Shown here in pieces: positions 20,885 through 28,639 of a DNA stretch of 58,733 nt. The stretch spans positions 1 through 58,733 of IMG/VR virus record IMGVR_UViG_3300025138_010775; one strand, 5' to 3'. Source of the stretch: a virus. The notes under the pieces were generated by a model that worked only from the letters and a program-made list of their open reading frames with translations, searched no databases and had not been told where the DNA came from. Numbering within the stretch: position 1 is the stretch's first letter; each line of letters starts with the position of its first letter. The position numbers were made by a program, and so were the translations under genes.

Positions 20885-20904
20885 TAAAAATATAGGTTAT
20901 AACA

Positions 20905-23052
20905 ATGGCGCATACATCACTATTTGATTTTACTAGACCCCATAGATCTGTTAATTTGCTCACCACTTCTGGTGAATGGGATGGAAAAATTAGAGCTACT
21001 ACGGTAGGCACTAATGGCATGCCATCATATTATGAAACTTATGATCAAAATGGAGGAGTTTCTGAATTTACAGAAAAGTCTGTACTTTTAAGAGACAAAG
21101 ATTTAAATGGAATGCCATATAATTTTTCTATGGGTAAACAGGCTTGGGGAGGTAATTATCTTTTATCAAAAGATGGATTTACAGCTTCTAGAAACCAAGA
21201 ATCATTTACTACAGTAGCTATTAGTTCTGGCAATTCCGGTTTTGGATTCAGAGTCGGTTCTATCAGCTCTTCTATAGAATTAAGCGGTACCGTTTCTGGT
21301 GCAAATATTACTTTTTCTGCTGGAACATATGATCCAATACACATGGATAAAAGAGTTGAAGTTTCAGGTTCTGGCATGTTGAGCTTTGCAACTATTGCTA
21401 ATGTAGTTCTAAAATCTAACAACGAAGTAAAAGTCATATTAGATAGAGATAGTAATGTTAATGGAGACAGAAATATAAAACTTACTTTGTCAAACCCTTT
21501 TAATATTCCACATATGGCTATTGTAGCTAATTCTGGAAACAGTCCAGATGGTTTTTCACCAGGACATGGTAAAGTTGATTCTAATTATAATATTGGTAAA
21601 TATTGTGTCACTAATGATCAATGGACAAATTTTTTAAATACAGCAGCTTCTGGATCTTTACATGATGAGCTATGGAATTCAAAAATGGAAGGTATTGAAA
21701 GAACTGGCGTAGGCTCTACTTATGAATATACAACCAAAGATCTCTATTACAACAAGCCTTTAGAAGTTGTCAGCTGGCAAGCTGCTGCTATGTATTGCAA
21801 TTTCTTGCATAATTCTAGTAAAAACGACACAAGACCAGCTTCTGCAAGATTATTAGATGGGGCTTATGATCTCAAAAGTAATGTTAAAAGCTTTAATAGA
21901 AGTTCTGGTGCGAGATACTTTTTGCCGTCTGTTAGTGAATGGTATAAAGCAGCATATTATAATCCTGGTGGTACAGATATTTATGGTAGAACATATATTC
22001 CTAGTGGTGCGGGATATAAAGATTTTGCTATTATGAATGATGAAGAACCTTCTGTTCAAGAAAGCATCAATGATCATGGCGATGGTCCCCAAGTATTAGA
22101 TGCTGGTCTTTTTGATAGAAATAGTTTCGAAGAAATTGTAAAATTATCTGGACATAGTGGTTCTGATAAAATTTTATGGGCTTTACATGGAGCCGCTGAC
22201 AGATGGGATAGTGTTATTACTCTTATTAGAGATTATAGACATAAAGATGCTCAGACACAAGGTCAATACAAGAATTCTGCTAGATATTTTCAAATGAAAA
22301 CAGCATATGAGCATCATTCTGCAGCCATTAGAAAAACAGGAGCTCTTTGGTATGGACTTAAGCTAGATCAGATTAATTTTTATTCTAGTTCTGATAACAG
22401 CATAGCGTCTTGTGGACCTCAAATGATAGCGTTTACAGATGATAAACTTCCTGGCTCTGTTACCTCATGTAGACAAAGATGGATGCCATTAACATTTGTT
22501 TTAGACGTTAATACACGTTTTTTAAATACTTTTAGCGAAAATGATTGGTTGGAAATTATGACTCATGAATTGGGTCATGGTTTAGGTTTCGGCACTTTAT
22601 GGAACAGAAATTTTGGCCCTAACGTAAGAAATCCATGGAACAGCTGTAGTAGTGCAGGTGGAACTGGATCTGAAGGAGCATATAATGCTACTGATTTAGA
22701 TGGAGATTTCTTTATTAACACAAGCAAAGCATACAATTCTGCTGTTAATGACGGAGTAGAAAGAAGACTAATACCCATTACTGGAGCTCACTGGGTTAGT
22801 AATTATAGGGACGATACTACCGCTACAGACGGATTAGAATATCCAGGCTTAAGTAACGAGTTGATGCAAGTTAATTATATTGCTAACAGTATAATTTCAA
22901 CAGTAACTATTAATAACATGATTGACTTAGGTTATTACGGTCATGTAAATCATATTACTGGCGAATCCAGCTTAAGTTTAGACAACAAAGTAGGTGCATC
23001 TTCTATACCTAGAATTATAGGTCTCGGTGACCCAAATTGTCGTCAAGTATAA
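20905..23052 (+). CDS. Permuted FGE/C-lectin-like domain fused to leishmanolysin-type metallopeptidase (715 aa)
   Basis: Residues about 20-115 match the C-terminal half of an FGE-type domain (TTVGTNG, a YDQNGG near-motif, then GFGFRV). After a roughly 80-residue beta-rich insert, residues about 215-365 match the N-terminal half (IGKYCVTNDQW, a PLEVVSW-AAMYCNFL segment, ARYFLPSVSEWYKAAYY). The order is therefore permuted. The C-terminal part is a metzincin of the leishmanolysin (M8) type: HELGHGLGFG with His554, Glu555 and His558; the third His (629) comes 71 residues later in GAHW, followed by a NELM Met-turn near residue 650. FGE cysteines are absent, so the first domain probably binds while the second cleaves host surface protein. 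The stop lies 1 nt from the convergent gene on the - strand. Confidence 0.75.
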   Translation: MAHTSLFDFTRPHRSVNLLTTSGEWDGKIRATTVGTNGMPSYYETYDQNGGVSEFTEKSVLLRDKDLNGMPYNFSMGKQAWGGNYLLSKDGFTASRNQESFTTVAISSGNSGFGFRVGSISSSIELSGTVSGANITFSAGTYDPIHMDKRVEVSGSGMLSFATIANVVLKSNNEVKVILDRDSNVNGDRNIKLTLSNPFNIPHMAIVANSGNSPDGFSPGHGKVDSNYNIGKYCVTNDQWTNFLNTAASGSLHDELWNSKMEGIERTGVGSTYEYTTKDLYYNKPLEVVSWQAAAMYCNFLHNSSKNDTRPASARLLDGAYDLKSNVKSFNRSSGARYFLPSVSEWYKAAYYNPGGTDIYGRTYIPSGAGYKDFAIMNDEEPSVQESINDHGDGPQVLDAGLFDRNSFEEIVKLSGHSGSDKILWALHGAADRWDSVITLIRDYRHKDAQTQGQYKNSARYFQMKTAYEHHSAAIRKTGALWYGLKLDQINFYSSSDNSIASCGPQMIAFTDDKLPGSVTSCRQRWMPLTFVLDVNTRFLNTFSENDWLEIMTHELGHGLGFGTLWNRNFGPNVRNPWNSCSSAGGTGSEGAYNATDLDGDFFINTSKAYNSAVNDGVERRLIPITGAHWVSNYRDDTTATDGLEYPGLSNELMQVNYIANSIISTVTINNMIDLGYYGHVNHITGESSLSLDNKVGASSIPRIIGLGDPNCRQV

Positions 23053-23053
23053 A

Positions 23054-23380
23054 TTATTTTTTATTATTGGATGTATATTTATACCATCCATTATTCTTGG
23101 TATAATTACCATCGGCATCTTTTCTCTTGGGGAAAAGAGTTCCGCCCTTTTTATGTTGACCATATGACAGAACTGCTCCGCAGTCCATGCATCGTAATTC
23201 ATAGTATTCATTATCATCCACAACTCTTACTACAAACTTAATATTTTCAGATCCACATATTCCACATTTAACTTCTCCAAAAATTTCTTGGATACTAGCT
23301 ATTTCTTTAAAAAGCTCTTTTTGGCCAGCACCATCTAATTCAAACTCAAGTTTGTCTCCTACCTTATATTTTGCTTTCAT
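23054..23380 (-). CDS. Zinc-ribbon protein of unknown function (108 aa)
   Basis: Four cysteines in a treble form (CGICGS at about 39-44, CMDCGA at about 64-69) make a zinc ribbon. The C-terminus has the conserved-looking phrase GQHKKGGTLFPKRKD followed by NNGWYKY. I recognise this as a recurrent small phage protein found near recombination genes, without assigned function. It is the last gene of the leftward operon, 4 nt after the putative annealing protein, and ends 1 nt from the convergent structural operon. A ssDNA or recombination accessory role is inferred from position only. Confidence 0.6.
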   Translation of the reverse strand: MKAKYKVGDKLEFELDGAGQKELFKEIASIQEIFGEVKCGICGSENIKFVVRVVDDNEYYELRCMDCGAVLSYGQHKKGGTLFPKRKDADGNYTKNNGWYKYTSNNKK

Positions 23381-23384
23381 AATA

Positions 23385-24062
23385 CTATTTCCACTCCGAA
23401 TTATATTCTAGGATAGTTGAAGGTATATTATCTACGTCTTGTTGATAGGCAGATAATTTTCTAATCATCTTAACAGCATCTCCATGGTCCATAGCATATA
23501 TATTCTTAGAATCTATACTTTCAGAATCAAGCAATGATGTTATATTTATATTAAGTCTTTTTCCTAATACGTCAATGAAATTAATCTGATTATTTGTTAT
23601 TTTACTAACAGTATTCCCATCTAGATCCTCTACCTCTTTAGCTATTTCTTCCGCAGCAACAACTTTTCTAAGCTTTAAGCCCCTTCTCAAGGCCCTACCT
23701 TCAGCCCTAGTTTCTGCTACAGCAATAGGATGATTTCTATATATCTTGTCGCAATTGCCCCAATAAACGTCAGCGGCCCCATTAACGGTTATTGTTTTAA
23801 ATTGTTGATCAATCTTCGGATCATTTAAAATATAGACCAGGGTGTGTATCACTGTGGCTCTGTTGCCATTCTCTGGGTTTGGAAACTGAGGTATGCTAGA
23901 AGAACACTCTACGAGAGTACAATCCAAAGCGGCCTCAAATATTCTTCTCAAGCCATCTGTAGTAGGATTGTCCGCAATTTTTTCATCATCAGACAATAGT
24001 CCTAGAACGTAATCATTCCATTCAATATCATTAGGAGAAGGCTTATTAGGTTTTCTTGGCAT
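23385..24062 (-). CDS. Possible single-strand annealing protein (Rad52/Sak-like) (225 aa)
   Basis: The central part contains AETRAEGRALRRGLKL (residues about 117-132), resembling the KAxTxAxxRALRxxG helix of Rad52/Sak/ERF-type annealing proteins. A strand with GAADVYWGN precedes it. The C-terminal 60 residues (NNQINFIDVLGKRLNIN and a following helix) resemble the small helical tail often appended to phage annealing proteins. No catalytic motif is visible, as expected for such proteins. It would complement the RecA-like and Cas4-like proteins of this phage. The assignment rests on motif likeness only; an unrelated conserved phage protein is possible. Confidence 0.4.
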   Translation of the reverse strand: MPRKPNKPSPNDIEWNDYVLGLLSDDEKIADNPTTDGLRRIFEAALDCTLVECSSSIPQFPNPENGNRATVIHTLVYILNDPKIDQQFKTITVNGAADVYWGNCDKIYRNHPIAVAETRAEGRALRRGLKLRKVVAAEEIAKEVEDLDGNTVSKITNNQINFIDVLGKRLNINITSLLDSESIDSKNIYAMDHGDAVKMIRKLSAYQQDVDNIPSTILEYNSEWK

Positions 24063-24064
24063 TT

Positions 24065-24874
24065 TTAATTATCCTTAATGTGAAAAATTCTATTATCTGC
24101 ATCTGGAAATTTATCAGTTATTTGTTTAACAATATCTAGTAATTGATCAAATATTAGGTAGGATCTAGAAACGGAAAAGTCCATTTTTTGTTGTATGCGT
24201 ACTAGCACCATTCCTTTGCCTAATATTAAACCTTGTTTTTTATTATCATATGTTTTAGTCTTCTTTAATGTATCCGATCCCCATACAGGACTAAAATGTG
24301 AAGGCCCATCAACTTCTATCGCTACATTTATCTTAGGAAGATACAGGTCTATTTGCAACTTTGTATTTACAAGACTTTGCTCTTGATGAAATATAACATC
24401 TATATTGTTCTTAATGAGTTGCTCTAATAAAAATTTTTCTAGTTTTGACCCAACTTTACTAGTAGTTCTTATCGCTTCATTAGCAGATTGTTTCATTAAT
24501 TGCTTTTGCTCATCAGACATGTCATTCCATAGTTTTCTATGAGTTTCTTTTCTTTGTTCAAGTTCGTTACTATCTAAACTATCCCAAGACTGCAAAACTC
24601 CCATGCCTATTTTCCTTTTCGTTTCTTCGGTGCGATGAGTACCTTTGGTTGGATGTTTATGTTTACCTGTTTTTAAAGCATTTTTTTGTGCTTCGCTTTT
24701 ATTTCTAATTGGTATATTAAACTTTTTAGCATCTCTCCTTAACTTATTGGCATATGTATTATATGTGGACGCTATATCAGCAAAACTGTTTTTGTTTTTA
24801 ACATATAAGTCTTTTAGCAGTTCTATTTTTTTAGCGTCTGTTAAATTATTATAGGATGTTTTTGATGCTTTCAT
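24065..24874 (-). CDS. Homing-endonuclease-like protein: NUMOD3-type motif plus Vsr/DUF559-like nuclease (269 aa)
   Basis: The N-terminal third has helical HTH-like segments followed by a NUMOD3-like motif (KGTHRTEETKRKIG at about 75-88), typical of DNA-recognition parts of homing endonucleases. The C-terminal domain has a GSKLE start (about 143), IDLYLP (about 176) and AIEVDGPSHF (about 184), with the E-D-(x)-H arrangement of the Vsr/EDxHD fold, then LVRIQQ. This combination is known from free-standing phage homing endonucleases such as the I-Bth0305I type. It overlaps the next upstream gene by 26 nt. No intron is seen next to it, so it may be an intronless mobile gene. Confidence 0.65.
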   Translation of the reverse strand: MKASKTSYNNLTDAKKIELLKDLYVKNKNSFADIASTYNTYANKLRRDAKKFNIPIRNKSEAQKNALKTGKHKHPTKGTHRTEETKRKIGMGVLQSWDSLDSNELEQRKETHRKLWNDMSDEQKQLMKQSANEAIRTTSKVGSKLEKFLLEQLIKNNIDVIFHQEQSLVNTKLQIDLYLPKINVAIEVDGPSHFSPVWGSDTLKKTKTYDNKKQGLILGKGMVLVRIQQKMDFSVSRSYLIFDQLLDIVKQITDKFPDADNRIFHIKDN

Positions 24875-25307
24875 GGTTTAGGTTCCTAGAGATACATATT
24901 GGTTTTTTCCAGCATAAGTCATAAACTTCTGATATTTTATCATTAGAAGCTATAAATTCCAAATTCTTTGTTTCAAACATTTCTTTTATGTTTTGATATC
25001 TAGAATATGATTGATTAGACCATATAGAATCTGAAACAAAAAAGAATATTTTATTAATATTAGGAAAATTCTTTGCCATCATTAATGACAAACTATCAAA
25101 TACAACAAGATTGCCATAGAAAAACTTTGCCTGATTAATGTGTAATATAGGTATGTTTTTGGTGTGTAATTTTTCGTTATAGCTATTAAAAATACATATC
25201 TGATTATACGGATTGCTATCTATTATAGATTTTATAGACTCAAATATAGATTCATGCATTTGGGCATTATTCGTTTTTAGTATTATAAATCCTAAATCTT
25301 GTTTCAT
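24849..25307 (-). CDS. Uncharacterised protein of sugar/glycosyltransferase island (152 aa)
   Basis: I do not recognise the family. The N-terminus (LGFIILKTNNAQMHESIFESI) has alternating strands and helices suggestive of a Rossmann-like or GT-type fold, with hydrophobic strands around residues 5-10, 35-40 and 65-70. The start ATG overlaps the stop of the preceding gene (ATGA), showing coupling within the operon. It is rich in Asn, Ile and Lys like all genes in 24849-29559. Function unknown; a sugar-related role is context only. Confidence 0.5.
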   Translation of the reverse strand: MKQDLGFIILKTNNAQMHESIFESIKSIIDSNPYNQICIFNSYNEKLHTKNIPILHINQAKFFYGNLVVFDSLSLMMAKNFPNINKIFFFVSDSIWSNQSYSRYQNIKEMFETKNLEFIASNDKISEVYDLCWKKPICISRNLNHESIKNIL

Positions 25308-25963
25308 TTAATGATGCTCCCAATATAGTCTGAGTATGTTTGATATTTTTTAGAGTCTAAATTTATTTCGTTTAATTTTGTGTCTAATACCTTGCATCCA
25401 CACAAAGTTGCCTCTAAAGCATAGAATTGATTTTGACAGATGTAAGTGTGGGAATCATTTAAGACATTATTTTTATCATTCTCTGTTAAGAAACCTAAAT
25501 TCTGTACATGATTTATTTTTTGATTATTAAACATTTTAATTTTATATTTGCTTTTATTAGGATATAATAACCGTGTCATATCATCGTTTATATCTGTTTC
25601 ATTATCTAAAAAGTAAGAAGCATTAATGCCTCTGCTTTTATTTTGTTGATTAAAAAATCTATATGGATTGTATAATAGAGGGATATCTTTGTCATATAGA
25701 TGAACGATATTTTTTATCTTATCGACATCTGTTGCTTGTTCTGAAATATGATAAACTATTATTTTACTATCAGTAATATTTGTACAGAAATGAATCTCTT
25801 CATGCGTGAGTTTTTCTGCAACAAAAATATACAGATTTGGTTTTTTAGTTTGATGTATTTTATATACATTGTTGAAAAAGTCAATATACGCAATAGTATG
25901 GCCAGATACAGAGTCTAGATTATTAATAAACTTATTATCATCTTTTTGTACAATTATTTGCAT
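25304..25963 (-). CDS. Divergent glycosyltransferase-like protein (219 aa)
   Basis: The C-terminal region contains an FYALEATLCGCKVLDTKL segment (about residues 178-195), which matches the E-A-xxCGxxV part of the nucleotide-sugar-binding domain of GT-B enzymes. The N-terminal part is too diverged to show a complete acceptor domain, and at 219 aa it is about half the size of a normal GT-B protein. It could be a single-domain remnant or subunit. ATGA overlap downstream and a 10-nt overlap upstream place it in the same operon as the GT4 enzyme. Confidence 0.5.
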   Translation of the reverse strand: MQIIVQKDDNKFINNLDSVSGHTIAYIDFFNNVYKIHQTKKPNLYIFVAEKLTHEEIHFCTNITDSKIIVYHISEQATDVDKIKNIVHLYDKDIPLLYNPYRFFNQQNKSRGINASYFLDNETDINDDMTRLLYPNKSKYKIKMFNNQKINHVQNLGFLTENDKNNVLNDSHTYICQNQFYALEATLCGCKVLDTKLNEINLDSKKYQTYSDYIGSIIK

Positions 25964-26637
25964 TGAACAAACCTTTTGGCTTTCTTTATGTCATTAGTAC
26001 TATTTACTTTCATAATATTCCTATATGATATTGTATGATGCTCTATATCAGAACTTTCTTGTAAAAAATTTATAATTTCAAATAGAAAATAATTATTAAT
26101 TTGTTTCTGTTCATTCATTGTTAATATCTTTTGCAGATCAGACTTAACCAAAAAAGCACATTCGCACCATTTTTGTTGTAATTCGTAGAATAAATATTTA
26201 GAATCCTTGTTATGACAACCTATACTAAAATTATCTTTATCTCTGTCTAAAAGAAAAATTTTTGATTTATCTTTTTTTCTAATGCTGCTAAAACACCTAT
26301 TTTTAAATAAAACTCCATTTTTTATAATAAACAGATTATTGAGACTATCTATATTGTTTTTAATATAATTGATAATGTGCTTAGATTCGTTACAATTTTC
26401 GTATTCAGATTCATAAATACTATGTACATTTTTATACTTATCTGCAACCTTTTTAACTTTGTTATGTTGGAATCCAGTAGATAAATATATTTTATTTTGT
26501 CTATTCATTATTTTTATTGATTTAATCTGATAGTCTAAGATTGTGTTTTTTGAATTAATAGGCAAAAGAGCTTTTGAACCTATTGATTTCATACCTTTTG
26601 TAATTTCTGGCATTATTATTAGATAGTCATTACTCAT
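25954..26637 (-). CDS. Nucleotidyltransferase-like protein (GT-A/NTP-transferase fold, 227 aa)
   Basis: The first 40 residues (LIIMPEITKGMKSIGSKALLPI, then ILDYQIKSI) align by eye with the start of sugar-phosphate nucleotidyltransferases, where a Gly-rich loop is followed by KxLLPI and a helix. The Gly-rich signature GxGxR is replaced by ITKGMKSIGS, so activity is uncertain. It probably takes part in supplying or decorating activated sugars with the neighbouring transferases. It overlaps its neighbours by 8-10 nt. Confidence 0.5.
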   Translation of the reverse strand: MSNDYLIIMPEITKGMKSIGSKALLPINSKNTILDYQIKSIKIMNRQNKIYLSTGFQHNKVKKVADKYKNVHSIYESEYENCNESKHIINYIKNNIDSLNNLFIIKNGVLFKNRCFSSIRKKDKSKIFLLDRDKDNFSIGCHNKDSKYLFYELQQKWCECAFLVKSDLQKILTMNEQKQINNYFLFEIINFLQESSDIEHHTISYRNIMKVNSTNDIKKAKRFVQCK

Positions 26638-27382
26638 AGTACGGATGTATTACTTCTGTGTCTTTTTTTAAGGTGTCCATATAGTATTTATTATTTTTTT
26701 CGGAATATGATTTAATTTCTTTAAACGTCACTATAGGCAGACATAAACCATTTAGATCTCCAGTAGATTTTCTTAATCCAGCAACTCCTGGTGGTCTTTT
26801 GACGGTAGCTAAAAAATTTACATAATTAATTTGTTCTTGTAGTTCTGAAAAATTTTCACGACTATAGCACAAGTATCCTGTCTTATTTGCTTCTAAATTA
26901 GTACCTGTAATTGTATTAAAAATATTATTTTCATCCATATTGCCTGTACTATTAACAAAATTATGTGATTTCCAAGAAATCTTATTTCTTTTTTTCATGC
27001 CATCAATAAATTTTAGAATATCTTCTTTATTTAGGACACAAGCTATAGATATTTCATATGGCTTGATATATAATTTATCTATATAGTCGTCATATATTTT
27101 AAATATATCGTCTACTGTTTTATCTACTAAATTTAATATTAGGTAGTAACTAATAGCATTTTTACGACGAACATAATCTATAAAATCTTTTGATAAATCA
27201 TCTTTATGTTTATTGAATTGTTTTTTAGAAAAAGCGTAAGAACATTTATAGTTTTTAATAATGGTGTTACTGTCTGTTTCTTCAACCGTATATTCTTTTG
27301 AAATCAAAGAAGGTATATTAAACAAGCAATCACTGTCTTGAAAAAAATAACAAAGAGAACATACAGTATTAACTTCGCTCAT
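26630..27382 (-). CDS. Uncharacterised Cys-containing protein in sugar island (250 aa)
   Basis: The N-terminus has four cysteines (C8, C11, C19 and C47) that could form a metal site. Residues about 100-130 (ISIACVLNKEDILKFI) look like a strand-helix unit of a Rossmann or GT-A fold, but I see no DxD or clear catalytic motif. No family is recognised. It overlaps both flanking genes (8 and 4 nt). A glycan-related role would be inference from neighbours. Confidence 0.45.
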   Translation of the reverse strand: MSEVNTVCSLCYFFQDSDCLFNIPSLISKEYTVEETDSNTIIKNYKCSYAFSKKQFNKHKDDLSKDFIDYVRRKNAISYYLILNLVDKTVDDIFKIYDDYIDKLYIKPYEISIACVLNKEDILKFIDGMKKRNKISWKSHNFVNSTGNMDENNIFNTITGTNLEANKTGYLCYSRENFSELQEQINYVNFLATVKRPPGVAGLRKSTGDLNGLCLPIVTFKEIKSYSEKNNKYYMDTLKKDTEVIHPYYE

Positions 27383-27792
27383 AAAGAAATCCTTTGAATT
27401 TTATACAAACTATGTATATCATCACTAGATACGTCTACAATTTTTACATCTGGCTTATTATGAAACATTTCAAAAATTTCTGGCTGGTTAATAATACAAG
27501 TAACTCCATGCATGGACTTACAAACATCATCATCAGATATTTTTTGAAACTTGTAAGAATCAATTATATGATTAAAGTTTAACAGTTTTAATGTCAGAGT
27601 CCCAGACTGTTTAAGTTTGTTTACAGCAATATTAATAATATTTAAACTATCTGTTTTTGGAAACATATTTAATATAGCAAGATACATATTGTTGTTTGAA
27701 AAATTGGGTATAGAGTCTAACGAATTGATGTCTATATTTTCAGCAGACTCCAACTGATGGGTGTCTTTATAACAAATGTTAGTTAGGCGCAT
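27379..27792 (-). CDS. Small protein resembling a truncated methyltransferase (137 aa)
   Basis: Residues about 55-80 (INIAVNKLKQSGTLTLKLLNF) resemble the post-motif segment of class I SAM-dependent methyltransferases (LKPGGxLxI). The Gly-rich SAM-binding loop that should precede it is missing. At 137 aa it is shorter than an active enzyme, so it may be a remnant, a subunit or a different fold. ATGA-type overlap with the next gene. Confidence 0.4.
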   Translation of the reverse strand: MRLTNICYKDTHQLESAENIDINSLDSIPNFSNNNMYLAILNMFPKTDSLNIINIAVNKLKQSGTLTLKLLNFNHIIDSYKFQKISDDDVCKSMHGVTCIINQPEIFEMFHNKPDVKIVDVSSDDIHSLYKIQRISL

Positions 27793-28639
27793 TATTGGCT
27801 CCCTGTAAAATTTTTGTCAAATTATCATTAAAAGTTTCAATATTATATATCTCAGATAAGTCTGATATGTCTGTTGGGTCTTTACTCATTGCATAATTTA
27901 CGCATTCAAAAGCATTCTGAAAACTACCAAATTGTAATATATGGTTATTTATAGGAGAGTCCGTCAAATCTAAACTTGTAATACCAACACCTTTACATAG
28001 TGTACAAAGTATTAAATTGATTTTTGATTCTAGGTCTATAACTACTTTATATTTACCTATTTGATTTATCGTGTTTTCTATATCTCCACTTGTACTATTG
28101 ATCATATCAGAATCTTTATCTGTTTTTTTAATTTCTTCAAATAGCTGATTTAATACATCATTATTGCTGTGGTTAATAATTAATATATTTTTTTCTTTTT
28201 TAACATTTGTTGCATAGGGGATACCATATTCTATATTGTAGCTTTTTTTAAGTACACTGTCAGAATTTCTATTAAAATTAATAATAGTAATATAATCATG
28301 TTTTAAATTATTATTTAATATATGTAAATCTTCTCTTTTTATCTTAGTAAGATCTTCATGATTAAAAATGATAATATGTATATTTGAATTTTTTAATTCT
28401 AGCAGGGCAGAAGATTCTATCATAAGAGTGTTAAATAGCATATAGTCATAATTAAAATCGTATACCTTATTTTGTTCAGCAAGTGTTTGTTTATAGAGAA
28501 CTACGATTTCAGGATGTTCAAAAAGTATAGCGTCAAAAATTGTATTGTTGGAGTTAGATAAACAGATATTTTTAAAACTATTTACCTTAGTTCTTAATCT
28601 GTGAAAAACATTAGATATGGGCCATTCATTGTTTAACAT
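27779..28639 (-). CDS. Uncharacterised, possibly glycosyltransferase-like protein (286 aa)
   Basis: Alternating beta-alpha segments (IVVLYKQT, IHIIIFNHEDL, ILIINHSNND, YKVVIDLESKINLILCTLCKGVGI) suggest two Rossmann-like lobes. The last segment resembles the xxxEAxxxGxPV region of GT-B enzymes but lacks the Glu. Strongly Asn/Ile-rich. It overlaps the next genes by 14 and 7 nt. The assignment is weak and rests on fold-like pattern and operon context. Confidence 0.4.
   Translation of the reverse strand: MLNNEWPISNVFHRLRTKVNSFKNICLSNSNNTIFDAILFEHPEIVVLYKQTLAEQNKVYDFNYDYMLFNTLMIESSALLELKNSNIHIIIFNHEDLTKIKREDLHILNNNLKHDYITIINFNRNSDSVLKKSYNIEYGIPYATNVKKEKNILIINHSNNDVLNQLFEEIKKTDKDSDMINSTSGDIENTINQIGKYKVVIDLESKINLILCTLCKGVGITSLDLTDSPINNHILQFGSFQNAFECVNYAMSKDPTDISDLSEIYNIETFNDNLTKILQGANNAPN

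Noticed and set aside
20880-20910. Programmed frameshift joining the TPTP-tailed gene and the permuted FGE gene
   Set aside because: The upstream frame has a clean TAA, no slippery sequence is seen, and the downstream gene has its own leader and ATG. A sequencing error cannot be excluded without reads.
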